Below are positions 8,737-21,225 of a DNA stretch of 64,000 nucleotides, one piece after another. Source of the stretch: Tetrapyrgos nigripes (Eukaryota > Basidiomycota > Agaricomycetes > Agaricales > Campanellaceae). Made by a program: the position numbers and the translations under genes. Positions within the stretch are counted from its first letter, which is position 1. Each line of letters begins with the position of its first letter. The notes beneath the pieces are model-generated. The model had not been told where the DNA came from. It worked only from the letters and a program-made list of their open reading frames with translations, and searched no databases. Where the stretch lies: the NCBI GenBank assembly GCA_013368315.1, contig JAACJM010000061.1, positions 62,001 through 126,000 of the forward strand, in the 5' to 3' direction.

Positions 8737-10156
8737 CTAGTTCTTCGACCCCCAAGGGAAAAACACTGGAACCGTCCTCTTATAATCCTGCCATTTAGGA
8801 TCGGATCCAAACCTCTTGTCGCCTGCTTTTTCGAGCGGGGGGACGCCGGAGACCTACATATGTAACGGACGGAGGCCAGAGCAACCCAGTAAAGTCAATT
8901 CCGATATTCGTCATGGAGTCGAGGAGAAAATGAAGAAGGGTAAGGTAGAAAGGAAGCAAGATCGAATAAAAAAGACAGGAAATAGGACCACGGGAAGGGG
9001 AAAGCCAAAGGATTCACAGCAAGGGTAACGCAAAAATACCGCGTAAGAACACAGTACCCACCTTCGAAGAAACGAAATACGTAAACAACGGACTGAGACC
9101 CGCCAACGCGACTGTTCCTCGAGGAACATGACGGGTTTGAAGTGCAGCGGTGGATAAGGCCCAGACGCCGGTCCAGATGCCTACTTCGCCGATGTAGCTA
9201 GCGGGAAATACAGAGCTTCATAATCATATCAACACGAAGATAACAAACAAAACATACTTGGGATGCCTACTAACCCCCCAAAGCCCCGACGAAATAAACT
9301 TCTCATCATGCTGTTTGAGCTCTTTGGAACGTCTCCAAGTCGATTTCTGATAATCCGCAATGTTTTCGAAGAGGAACGACGCAGCAATAAGACCACACGA
9401 CGAGTATTCTGTAGCAGAGGGCGAGAGGAGACTCAAGTTGCCTATGCGTCTGTTTTTGTCGGTCCTGAAAGACCGAATGCGGCGTAATCGCGAGGACCGA
9501 GCAGAGGGTGGACACTTGCGGGTGCGATGTTGGATAGGTAGACGGGTGGGCCGACGAGGAATGTCCAGGTTGCTGTTGGTGTAGGGAGAGAAAGGGAAAG
9601 AGATGAGATGCAATAAGTAAGAAAGGAAATCATGACATAGACATAGGTGGACACACCTTGAATCATCCAATAGGAGGTAAACGTGAGAGGTTGCTTCTTG
9701 ATTTTGTCAAACCTCGAGTCTCCGCCGGCCTTGATCGCACGCTAAGCGATAGAACACATCAGCGCCGTATCCAATAGCCTACAGACGGTGTTACGCACCT
9801 GCCCCAAAAAACGCTCCAAGCCGAACAGCCCATACACCCAACGCTGCAGTCAAAAGAAGCTGCCTGGGCGCAAAAGACGACAAAGGTGGTAAAGGTAAGA
9901 GTTTTCCAGCAGAAAAGCTCGCTCGAAGTGTTGGATAGTACAGAGAGACGAAAGTCGTGGAGAGGTATCCTGTAGCACCGCAAAGGTCGAAATACTTTTC
10001 GTTCTGTTGGGGAACGAAGATGATGGCGAATGCTGTTGAAAAGTAGGTATGACTGAGTTAGGTTTTTGTACAGGATTTATTTGGAGTATGTTTACAGGTT
10101 TGTACACCGAAAGCCGTAGCTAGGGGAGGAAGGAGCTTGGAGAGGATGGGCGGCAT
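8737..10156 (-). pseudogene. DUF1295 (steroid 5-alpha-reductase-like) membrane protein, mosaic copy C
   Basis: All six exons are recognisable: exon 1 is 10156-10096, exon 2 is 10032-9799, and the last exon ends with TAG at 8737-8739. Two lesions disable it. A T run at the end of exon 2 has six Ts instead of five, making the exon 234 nt instead of 233. Exon 4 carries an 80-bp insertion (9395-9474) that brings an early stop. The copy is mosaic: upstream flank, exon 1, intron 1 and exon 4 match copy B (43454), whereas intron 4 and everything downstream match copy A (38760). Base composition is normal, so it was inactivated more recently or without the CpG decay seen in copy D. Confidence 0.85.
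9395..9474. other. 80-bp insertion in exon 4 of DUF1295-C
   Basis: Compared with copies A, B and D, about 80 bp are inserted, flanked by AAGACC on both sides (9389-9394 and 9469-9474). This fits a 6-bp target duplication or a filler-DNA repair event. The right end can form a small hairpin (TCGGTC/GACCGA). I did not recognise the source. Confidence 0.6.
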
Positions 10157-10264
10157 GGTTGAATGAAAGGAACAAGGAACAAGAAACAACGCGCTACGTC
10201 ATTATTGACTCAAAGGACAGATAAATAAGTATACATTTGCGGACTCTCTATGTATGAACATCAT

Positions 10265-10837
10265 CAGTGTAGAGACAGTAGTATGTATGTACACAGGAAG
10301 CGGCAGTAGTACTAGTCCGTAGGGGAAAAGACAGTAAAATGACAAGAAACAAGTTACAGCTGCACCCAAAGCAGCCAAGATGCCCAAGATAAATGGAAAT
10401 TCGAAAGTAAAGTACGCCCAAGATAGATGAGAGGGTAAGTAATAGTGGTAGTAGATAATAAATAGACTAGGTATAACAGACAATGTACTATAGATATCGA
10501 CGTATGGATGAATGGTATGCATGTATGCAGCAGTTTTGAGCAAAAAAGATTGTGTGTATACAAAGGAAGGAAAGGATTTGTTCGTTTGTCCGTTTCAGAA
10601 AGAGAGAGAGAGGGTGAGAAGGGGGAGTGGGGAAAGATACACTGGCGTAGACGACAAGAACGACAAGAAAACATATTGTACACTGTATTCACCAGAGGAC
10701 AACTTCAAGACGAGGCAACACAAAAGGACCGACTGAGCCAACGAAAACGAAAGACAGGAAGGGACGAAGGGAGTGACTGTTCGAGTCCGAGTCCGAGTCC
10801 TAGGCAAGACGACACATATGCAGGCGATACCATCCTC
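10265..10837. other. Spacer between the left arm and the GT2 gene
   Basis: Similarity to the region upstream of DUF1295-B ends near 10265. The rest is the 3' flank of the minus-strand GT2 gene. It holds only short, low-complexity frames (GAGAG and similar runs) and I see no gene. Confidence 0.5.
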
Positions 10838-13800
10838 TTAGTACGAGAAGATCATCAACCACGGGTTCAACACAATCTATACACAAAACAACAAGAATGA
10901 GTCGTCTCCAAGAAACCCCAAGATAGGTAACCACTCACCGGAAACACAACATGCTGAGCCGTAACCAACGCCAACGGTAAAATAACAGCCCAAGAAGTAC
11001 CCGGAATCCTCCAACCCGCCGGTATCACCTCAAGCGAAAGGACAATCATCCCCGCGATAGTGATAAAACAACCAATGAGCACAGGCCAGTAGCGTTTCCA
11101 GATTTTAGGAACTTCGAGGAAAAAGTTGGAGCGTTCGACTTCTTTGGTTGTTGCTCCCCATGTGATGTTGTAGGAGAACAGGTGTGCGAGGAGGGCGGTG
11201 CTAAGATGGACGGAGAGGCCACCGAAGAAGAAGAAGCTGGAAGACGGAGCGGAGTCAGTAAGTATTCAGGGCCGACGAAGGAAGAGAAGAAGGAAGGAGG
11301 AGATAAACAGGACCGGGACCAGTACCAGTACTCGGACTCGGTACTCGGTACTCGGATGAATTCCGGAGAAACGTCCACCGTCGGTCACATAAAAATAGGA
11401 AAAAACACCCACAAGAACGGAATCCACATCACATTCTCCAAAAACGAACTCAGAATATTCCTCTGACCGAGACGATACTCCAACACCGTGTATGCCACAT
11501 TACCCGCACCGGGAAAGACGACGAGACATGCGAGCCAGATTTCGAATGAGTGCATGTAATACCCATCGAGGTCGATAGCCCAACCTGTAGACATACACAT
11601 AGTTAACGTTAGTACCAGTTCTTCTTCAAGGGGTCATAATGAAGCCGACCAAGGCCCAAGGTATATGGAAGGGGAAAAAACGACAAAGACATTAAAAAAC
11701 CCACCAAGCAAGAAATAATTGATCAACGACAACATCGCACTCGCCGCAATCCCATAATACGAAAACATATACGCCATCATTGTTATCTTGTAATGGACGG
11801 GAGCGGAGGACCAGATGAAGATTCTTAGTTGTTTGGTGATGGGACCGAGACGCCACCAGGAGATGAGGGGGTTGAACATGAGTTCGTTGCAGCCTAGGTG
11901 GGGGGGAAGAGGGGGGGGCAGAATTAGAATTAGAAAATTGAAGAAGAAGGAAGATAGGATACTCACCGTCTGTAACGAGACACCCAAAAAAGAAAAAAAA
12001 AAAAAAGATTACATCAGCAATCATTCTTTCTCCCCCTCCTCAACTCGCTCAAAGGTAAGCAAGAACAAAGAAAAGAACACTCACAAGCATACTTCTGCCA
12101 CCTATTCAACTCATCATCCACCGTCAACGATACACCTTCTTTGAACCCTCCTTCGGAATAGGTAGCCCAGCGGATGATGTAGCCTTTGATCTATTTTATT
12201 TTATTTATCGTAATCGTATTTGTTGGACGTTTGGATGTCGTTGGGTGTTTGTGTTTGGATGTTTCAAGTATGTATGACCCGACAAATGAATGACCGTTAA
12301 CCAGAGTGACGTGCAGCATCAGGAAACATCAGCGTCGTCAAGCATGTAGCAGACATGACGGACAGGGATGCAATGGATCGTTGGACGTGGCAGATGGATG
12401 GATGAGTTGAGAAGGGGGTTTGATGGATACAGGGATAGGATACAGGCGAAAGAGAAAGAGAAAGAAAGAAAGAAGCAAAAAAAAACAAAAAAATCCATCA
12501 GCTTCTTCAATCCCTCGAAAACCATCAAAAAACCAAACCCACCTGAAGCCGTAAAGCCATATCGAAATCCTCCGAAACATTACTCTCACTCCAAATCTTC
12601 TTCTTCTCCCTCCCCTTCTTATCAACCGGATCATCCACATCAACAAAAGCAGCATCTTGGATAGCAGACCACTTCAAAAAGGCGTTGTGTCCGACGAATG
12701 GAGCTACTTCGCCGTTGGCGCAACCCATGGAGATGCATTTGTTGATGCGGCGGGTGAAGTGGGAGATGCCGTTTTCAAAGTAGTGGTGGGCTACTTGCAT
12801 TACGTCTGTGGGGGGGGGGGGGAGACGAAGTGAAAGAGGAAAAGGGGAAGAGGGGGGAGAAAGTGTGTTAGCACGAGGAATAGGAATACGAAAGGGAGGG
12901 AGGGGGGGGGACACAAAACATACCAGACTCATGTTGAATAATCGCCACATCAGGACATTGATAAAGTTCTCTCGCAGCGTCTCTGAAACAATCCTGTAAA
13001 CCAAAAAAAAGCGTCAGCAACCCATGTCTATACCTCTAAACCCAACCCACCCCAACTCACCTCAGGAACAATCGTATCAGAATCAACAATCAAAATAACC
13101 TCTCCAACCCTCAACGCACGGGCATTACAAGCCCATGGTTTCCATTTTTTACCGTTTTCCTCGTAAATTTCTTCGATGGCTAGTTGGAGGGCTTGGTCTT
13201 CTAGGGAAAGAGAGGAAGAGGAGTTGTTGTTGTTGGGGTCCTTGGGAACAAGACCAGAGCTGGATCCGGGTTTTGTACCAATTGTCGTTGCGGTTGTAGG
13301 TCTTGATCCTCCATAGGTTCCGGTTCCATAGGTTCCGGTTCCATAGGTCGTCGTCGTCGACTGTCCCCTCGAATGCACCTGCACCTTCGACCCCCCCTCC
13401 CCCCCCTCCCTCGCCTCCAACTCCCTAATCTTCTCCTCCATCCTCAACGAAAGCGCCAACCCATAATTCATATTACTAGCCTTCTTAAACCTACCCGCCC
13501 TAACAAACTTTTCTCCCCCCTCAACACCCCCATCCGATCCATGAGGAGGCCTAGCAACCCATCCAATCCCGTGGTTGGCGTAAAACGCTATACGTTTTTC
13601 TCGTTCGAGGGAAGAGATGAGTTGGAGACCGTCGTCGTGGACGAAGATGGAGGATGTACCGCCTTGGCGGGCGTAGGTTTGCATGGCTTTTTTGAGGGAG
13701 ATGACGGAGGGGGTGCTGTGGGGAGGTTAGGTTAGCAAGCGTGTTTTGTTGATACAGAGGAGAATGAAAAAATCCGTTTAAAGATAAGATGCGTCATCCA

Positions 13801-15218
13801 AAGCCAAAGCTCAAGGCAAACGCATAGTAACCCAGAACCCAGAACCATAGCATCATGGCGGTCTCAAAGAAACTCCACTCACATAGTCTCCTCCAAACTC
13901 TCCTTATACACCGGCAACTCAATCGTAATATGCGGAAGTCGACCTTTTTCACCATTACCATCACCGTCCAATTCTTTAACAGGCCCAGGCTTAACCGCGC
14001 TGTAGTATCGCGAGTTTTCGTGGTATTGAGCCACAGGGCCGATGATGAATGAGATGTTGGTTATTACTTGGAGTGCGAAGAACTGTGTGGTGTGGTTAGA
14101 TTTGAGTGATTTGAGTGATTTGAGAAGGAGGAAGCTCACCAAAGAAACACACAACAATAACGGAGAACTCGCCAACAAAGCAAACCTAGTCAAACCGGCC
14201 TTTGTCCCGTCGAGACGTTGTTCTTGGAGGAGCATGGAGACACCTGAGCCTACGAAGACTGTTGTACAGGGATCATATTAGTCACGGTGTCAACGACGAA
14301 GAGGGAAAGGAAGGGAACACTCACAAACACTCAACGCAGCACCCAAGCCTCCATAAAACGGAGCAAATAGCCTAATGGGTCGATCTTGCCTGTATCCTTC
14401 ACCCTTCTCGACATCTGAAGCCAAGGGGGGTGACGTATCCTTGCTGGAAAGCCTCCACGACCAGCAGGACCTGCTCTTCTTGGGCTTCGCAGAGACGGGA
14501 ACGACAGGGACAGGAGCCTCAGCCTCAGTCTTCTCATGAATAGTATCATTGAAAACGACATGATTGTTGAGTGCAACGTCAGAAGCAACTGTACCCAAAG
14601 ACCCGATAGACCCAGAGGTGATAAAGGAAGAAGAGGTGTTTGTCCGACAACGCCAAACGAATTTCATGAGTTTGGTCTCGAAATCTTGACAGAGGTCGAT
14701 GATGGTGTCGAGGTCGTCGGACCAGACGACTAGGATGCGTTCGTCTCGCTGGGAGGGGGTAGTGAGGATTTGGAGGAACGGTGAAGAGAGAGAAAGGGAC
14801 ATACCACGAAAGCCCCACATTGTTCCTTATCCGCACTGGCAAGTTCACTGATAGTCTCGAGGACTTGTATCCTCGTACCCAGATCCAAATAGATAGCCTC
14901 TGCATCGTCCGTTCTATCGCCTACATTTAGTAACCAAATCAATTCACAACACGAGTGGGTGGGTACTCACACGTTAGCCAACGCAGCATGAACCGCCGCA
15001 CTCCTAACCTTGACCGCAACAAGCGGGTTAAGAGCCCTCACTGCGGCCTCGAAAGGAACAAGAAACTTGTTCTCGTAGGGGAAGACCCGGAATTGGCCCT
15101 GATCCACCCTTAGACAAACACCGGCGGAGATGTTGTCTTCAGTGGGTTTGAACCACGCGTCGTTCTGGGTACGGGCCCAGATGTAATGGATGATGGCGTC
15201 GTAGTTGTCATAGTCCAT
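10838..15218 (-). CDS. GT2 family (CESA-like) processive glycosyltransferase, multi-pass membrane
   Basis: Fourteen exons close in frame on 964 residues: 15218-14971, 14913-14805, 14748-14325, 14258-14140, 14082-13883, 13715-13061, 12993-12924, 12805-12543, 12190-12085, 11969-11967, 11893-11705, 11584-11413, 11236-10939, 10876-10838. Catalytic features follow the GT2 order: HDDG (about residues 393-396), DSD (578-580), SED (686-688) and RW (726-727, ELNRW in place of the usual QxxRW). Membrane segments precede the catalytic part (exon 4) and follow it (exons 11-14). Such enzymes extend beta-linked polysaccharides from nucleotide sugars at the plasma membrane; the product is unknown. Exon 10 is only 3 nt long and completes the segment YAYGCNE. 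The intron 1 acceptor was chosen as GATAG, since the nearer GTAG leaves a stop. The gene stands alone. Confidence 0.85.
11967..11969 (-). other. Predicted 3-nt microexon of the GT2 gene
   Basis: On the minus strand the order is TCGTTACAG, then ACG, then GTGAGTATCC. A strong acceptor and a strong donor thus enclose only three bases. Using it turns YACCNEL into YAYGCNEL, which is what I expect for this family. Skipping it keeps the reading frame, so both forms could exist. Confidence 0.6.
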
Positions 15219-15726
15219 GGCGACGATGAGCCTCTATAGGGTGGTCTACTGTCGTCGGAGGGAGGAAGGAAGGAAGAGACAGACGGGGATTGAGAAGCAA
15301 CGAGGTGGATTTAAACAAAGCCATTGTTTTGTGCCTTTGAGTGGACAGACGTACGTTCCGCCCTGGCTGTCAGAAACCTACGCGTGCGGCGTGCCTGATC
15401 AAATCTTGGGATTCCTGGGATTCCCTTGCCAAATCGGAACGGACGTCCTGCATGCTGAGTGTTCGGTCAAAGCGGACACATCAGACATGCTGTGTAAGAG
15501 GCCCTGCTTTGACCAGCCTTATCATCGTCATTCTCCGGTCTGCGAGGAGATAGAGAGATAAGTAGTGGTTGCGACATAACCAAGTCTTCAATGACGATGA
15601 TAACGCGTACGTACTCTTTCCGCACGTCGTTATCTGGTAGTTCTACCTACGATCCACTCTTCTGGCTCAATAATCGGTATCACACTGGCCAACCCGTGCA
15701 CTGCTCAAGAAAAAAGCTTTCTTGAT

Positions 15727-15919
15727 CTACAAAGTATAACTTTGTAGCGCCGATGTCGTTGTTCGCTCTTCCCCGGGGGCACAGCTCCGTTTACACACTC
15801 TGTAAAACGATTGCACATCCTTTGTAAATCAATAATAGCCAATCATGATCAGATTTCGACAAACTGATTCACAAAGTTTGTGAACCTGATTTTAAATTAG
15901 ATTTACAAAGTTTGTAAAT
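15727..15919. promoter_or_regulatory. Four dyad-symmetric CAAAG/CTTTG motifs upstream of the GT2 gene
   Basis: Four inverted motifs lie within 193 bp, about 0.5-0.7 kb upstream of the GT2 start. They are CTACAAAG-TATAA-CTTTGTAG (15727-15747), CGTTTACA-CACTC-TGTAAAACG (15788-15809), TTCACAAA-G-TTTGTGAA (15868-15884) and ATTTACAAA-G-TTTGTAAAT (15901-15919). They share a TTTACAAA half-site and differ in spacer, as expected of binding sites for a dimeric regulator. Function is inferred. Confidence 0.5.
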
Positions 15920-16089
15920 GGCCTCACATCCCCAGTGTCGTTGGTTCGTCTCCTTTCATCTCCGAATCATACTTATCCTCATACTTATCTATCCTTACGC
16001 TCGTCCTACCCTCATTATAATCCTTACTCCCATCATCCATCAATTTCACTGGTTCAAACTTCACTGAGATCCAACCTCAACAAGTTCAT

Positions 16090-16280
16090 CTTCGCATCGG
16101 ATTCGTTGACTATAACATCTTCTGGACTGTGTTCAACAGGGCTATCACTATCACTATCCACCAACCTCAACGATCCATCCAACCTCAACTTCGTCTTGAC
16201 TCTTCGCATCGTTGACTGTAACATCTTCTGGACTGAGTTCATCCCTATCCCTATCCCATCACTATCACTATCTACCAACC
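16090..16280. repeat. Imperfect tandem duplication, unit about 110 bp
   Basis: The block around CTTCGCATC, GTTGACT and TAACATCTTCTGGACT followed by TATCACTATCACTATC and ACCAACCTC occurs twice, starting near 16090 and near 16203. Small differences indicate an older duplication. Confidence 0.65.
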
Positions 16281-17426
16281 TCCCCTCAGCCTCACGGGTA
16301 TTAACATAGACATAAACACGTATCAGTATCAGTATCGATACCGAGACTCAGACCTCCGAAGGTCGTAGTAGAGATGATGTAGCCTACCTAGTACCTACCA
16401 TTACCATTACCACTACCACACTTCGCACTTGAGAGGGTTCTGGTTCTGATTCTGATATGATTCTGATTCTAGCCTGGTACGGTACCGAGTTAGTACGGCC
16501 TTGGAGAGATTGTACTAGTCAATGATCATACCCTAAATTAAATAAAACCTGCGTATCGGAGTTCGAGTTCGATTTTTTGAAATCTTCTGTTCACCGTGAT
16601 GATCTTGCGATAAGAATCAAACCAGGATAAGGACCAGGATAAGGACCAGGACCAGACCAGTCTTAGTCTCACTCTCCGAGTCAGGCTTCCAACTAAATCT
16701 CTAATCTCTAATCTCTAATTTCTAGTAGTAGCAGCAAGTAACGAAGGACTCCATGACCAAGAACATTCAGTGAAGATTGAAGACTGAATCCACCGCAGAC
16801 GCAAGCACTGAAAGAGTCCCGATTAATCCAATTCCAATTCCAATTCCGATTTCAGAGTCAGAGTCAGACCCATAGGTCGAGAATGGCTGGCTGACCAGTG
16901 CGCGTGCTGCCCTCCCCCTTTCCCTTTCCCTCTTCCTCTCATCCCCCAACCTTCCCCCCCCCCCCTCCAAACTTCCGTCCAGACACTAATTTGAATTACA
17001 CACACAAGTTGTCCTATTTGTCTTGGATTCTCCAGTTGAAAATAGGCTTCTTTCTTTCTTTCTTTCTTCTAGCACATTAACATTCTAGTAATCGTCAGTA
17101 AAATACTCATGACGGAGACATGCAACGGAGTCTATCGTGAATAGGGGTCAACGCGGTCGTGACGGATTTGATTATTTTTATTTTTATTTCTATTTCTCCA
17201 AGTTCTTGTTCTTTGACTCGGAATCTTTCTCTCCACCACGAAGAACAGATTCGGAGGTGAGTTCAGTTCTTTTTAAATATCTCCCCGGCTTTATCTTGAT
17301 TCTAGTACTTTTCGTCGTGGATTTATACCCACTTATTTCTCTTTCATTGTCTTGTCTTAGGGTCTGAATTATGTAGTTCTTCTTCCAAATACATATGTAT
17401 ATCTCATAATCATACTCATATGATCT

Positions 17427-17503
17427 ACCACTGTCTACCTACCTACCTACCTACCTATCTACCTACCTACCTACCTACCTACCTACCTACCTATCTATCT
17501 ACT
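17427..17503 (+). repeat. CTAC tetranucleotide microsatellite
   Basis: About 19 consecutive CTAC/CTAT units in uninterrupted register. Confidence 0.9.
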
Positions 17504-20500
17504 ATACGGGCCCACTTGCCTGATTATGCCCAGACTCTGCAGACTCCACTCGGAGCGCTTAAGCGCTTAAAACTTCAAACTTCAAACTTCAAACTTCAAG
17601 GGTTGCGTTCGAGTATGAGTATTCGGGTGTGAGCGAGTGTGCCGTGTTTGAAATCTGAGGGTTTCAGGGTCGAAGAGGACCTCCAACTCCCGAATCGCCA
17701 CTCGCCACTCGCCACCAGCCACATAGTATTCATAGACGGTAGACCGTTCACAGCTCTCAGGAGCCCTCAGGCGGCATGGATACAGTAACAGTAACGTCTC
17801 AAAGTAACATTCAGCGTACTGCGTACTGCGTGCTGTCCCCTGCGTTACGTTGAGACTTGAGGACATCATGTTACTACGTACAGATAAGTATGTAACGCAA
17901 ACCGAAAACCGAGTACGAAAATGAAAAACGAAAATATAATCATAGCCCCAATTGCAACATGGCCCGGGCATTCCGCATTCCGCCTTTCATGATACCATCT
18001 CAATACATACATAGTATGTTAGCAGTGAGCACCCCGGCGGTACATACTCACCTCAGACTTTTGGAATCTGCGTAAGCGCTAGCGTACTTAAACGTGGCTC
18101 GTATATCGTATATCGTGGCTCTTATACGGTTCCGTCAGTATCACGATGTCGGGGACTACGTAGTAACGTACTTACTGAGTCACTCACATAGCAATGACCA
18201 TAGATAGTCGTCGCTCTGTTATTTTAGTCCTTATTCTGGGAATTTTTAAGAAAAAAGTTGAAGGCCAATCAGAGTCGACGTCATGTTTTTTTCTTGCTGG
18301 CAGTTTCAATTAACCATTGCCATGCATGGTGGCTGAGAAATTAGAATATTAATACGAGTCTACATACGACTGGTCATGGCTTCAGCCTTCAAGCTTCAAG
18401 CCGCTTTCAAGTTTTTGTGTTACATTTCAAATTTTCTCTTCAACACAGCCTGTACAGAGAACAGAAATCAGACGCTGAACTTGAAATTCATGAACGAATA
18501 CTTGGGCCTGAGCGATGGCATTGCCAAGGCCCGACTCAGAGCGTCCGACGCATCTGAACTTCAATGAGGGCCGAGGCCTTAAGCAATGTCGCTATGACGG
18601 TGCTGAGGCTCAGATTTGAAACGACAACCAACGATAATGATCAGTTATAACGATGCCATGACCAAGGTTTAAGGAACGAGGAACGTTCAATTGAAAGGCT
18701 GTCATCAGTAGTACTAGATAGTAGATAGTAGACATGTATGTCTTAGACTCCATTCCTTGCATTCAGGGCCTCAGACTATTCTGATTCATGCTTATGTTCA
18801 TGTTCATGTTCACAGAGATAAAGAAGAAAAACGAAAGATGAAAGACGAAAGAGCACCTCATCTCATCGACTTTGAGTCATCTAATTATTTTTGGTGATTT
18901 GGGGGGAGGGGGGGATGGACTGAGGCGAAGAGGACTCAGGAGGAGGCACAAAGGTCAAGGCTATGTCGTGTCGAGGAGGAGCAAAGCGCTCTGTATACTT
19001 TGTCAGGATCAATGAAGCCTAAACCTCGGCCACAGCCACTCAGCCTTCTGTCGGTGTCCAGCTTTCAAGAGATTTTTGATTTGTTCTTTCTTCTTTCTTT
19101 CGTTTTCTTGTGCTTCGCTAAGACTCTACTAAGATCTAGAGTCACAATCCTTCCCCTTCCCCCTTCCCCCCTCTACAGATCGAGCTGTGGCACCAGGACC
19201 AGGAATTACCTAATTAAACAAAAATTGAAACTGTCTCGTCTATAGACTCTACTCTACTATGTACATATGTTAGTAGGCCTAGGCCCTCACGCAGTGCTGC
19301 ATAGCGCCACATAGCGTCACGCGTACGGTACGTATTCCTCCGAGTCAAACTCATTCATTGTCAAGTTTAAGTTATCGTGACGGGCATGACAAGTGCTGGA
19401 CTCGCGGCAGTGTGTCAGTATGTGGCATAGGCATATCAACGACCCATCAACGACATTCAATACCAATGCGCGCCATTGGCATATGTATAAGGTTAGAAGA
19501 ATTCCGTATTTATTCTAGTACTCGTCAGCTAATTAGATAGTCAAACAAATTTTCACTTTCACATTCGCCGTGGATTATGGATTATGGATAGTAATATCAT
19601 ACAATAGCTAAACATAAACACAGTGTTACATTCCTGCTTTCAACTTGATACTCACTCAAGTCACTATGTAAGTACTAGTGCATTGCGCATTGCGCACCCC
19701 TAGTCTCTAGACCCTGAGCCCTAACCGGCGATCGATAACCTCGTGTGTGTGGGTGTACCGTGTAGGCGGGAGCCGGACACAGTCAAGTTTATGGCATGAA
19801 CATTAATTGCCATTTTGGTCCTTGTCCTTTTGGATTTTCGGAAGTATTTAATGTCATTGGGATTCGTGGATTCATGGAATCCCGCCATTTGGCATAAAAA
19901 TTCGAGTTGTCAATCCATTCCTTATCTTTCGATCCACGATCCAATCCTGCCGTGGTGCCATGAAACTGAAGTCGATGGCTCTCTCTCTCGATATCTGATG
20001 TATATATTACATATGTACGTAGTTGGGACGATAAGTAGGTACTGCATCCGCCCATGGTTCCATAGTGATTGGCAATGGTAATGAGTGTCCATGTCCATCT
20101 TGAAGGTCGTCTCGGAACGTAAGGTCGAGGAACGTATGTTGAGGAAGTAGGAAAGATGGAAAGAAGGGCTAGGGAGCTACGTAGGAGGCATATCCGACGA
20201 CGTCATAGTCATAATCCCTTCTCAATTTTCCCGGGTATGCCTGAGTGGCTGCGAGCTTCACAGTCGACAACAGTCTAGAAATCTTTCCAAAAATACTTGT
20301 TACTTGTTCGGAAACTCGGAAATTCACAAAACAAAGACGAAGATAGAGATGAAGGCTAGACCGTGACCGTTCTAAACATAAGCCTAACTAAGCCCAAGAC
20401 TCAGCCTTCAGGCTTTCACGTTCAATAAGCTCGCTGGGAAGAAGAGAACAATTACCAAAGAATAGATATATCGTCGACTTCGACGTCATAGCTGCCGGTG

Positions 20501-20527
20501 CCCTGCATTCAGCCTGTTCACCCTGTC

Positions 20528-21225
20528 AGAGATCACTGGCAATGATCATCTCATCGAGTGATTGACTGACTGGGAGTCTCGGACTCGGTGAGATTAAGAT
20601 AGGAAAACCAAGGGAAACCAAGGGAAACTTCTTGAATTTGACTCAGAAGTAAGAAGTTCAAGGCTGAATACTTACTTACTACCAGTGAGTATCTCCTATC
20701 AAAGTTAACGCTAGATAGGAGGTTGTCAATGGTACGGTTGCTGTTGTTGTGGGGGCTGTTGCTCTCGAGAAGCTTTTCTTTGGGTTGGTCGAGGCCCGGG
20801 GGAGGAGGACTCCTGTCGATCCGCCACCAGTGGCCCCCTTTCACCCTTCCCACCTACATACCTTAAATCCAAAATCCTTGTGTATCTTTCTGTCAGCTCA
20901 CTGGTAATGATCATTTCATCTGATCTCATCGAATCATTGACCGGGAGTCTCGGACTCGGTAAGATAGGAAACCAAGAGAAAGAGACGAACTTCAGCTTGA
21001 TTCGAAAGTTCAAGAGTCAAGACTGAATACATACCTACTGAGTATCTCCTATCAAAGTTGTCTCTACGGTACATATCGTCAGTGTCCACTGTATATGCAG
21101 ATAGGAGTTGCCAATGGCACGGTTGCTGTTGTTGTAGGGGCTGTTGCTCTCGAAGCTTTTCTTTGGCTTGGGTCGAGGAGGAGGACATATGTGGATCCGC
21201 CACTGACAATCTTCCCACCTATCCT
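20528..21225. repeat. Tandem duplication, unit about 365 bp
   Basis: Two diverged copies lie head to tail. Shared landmarks in the same order are CACTGG(C/T)AATGATCAT, GGGAGTCTCGGACTCGGT, AGTATCTCCTATCAAAGTT, ACGGTTGCTGTTGTTGT, GGGGCTGTTGCTCTCGA and GATCCGCCAC, first at 20528-20860 and again at 20893-21225. No conserved open frame links the two copies. Confidence 0.8.

Noticed and set aside
12808..13735. Plus-strand frames opposite the GT2 exons
   Set aside because: They are shadows of the minus-strand gene, whose exon chain closes in frame with catalytic motifs.
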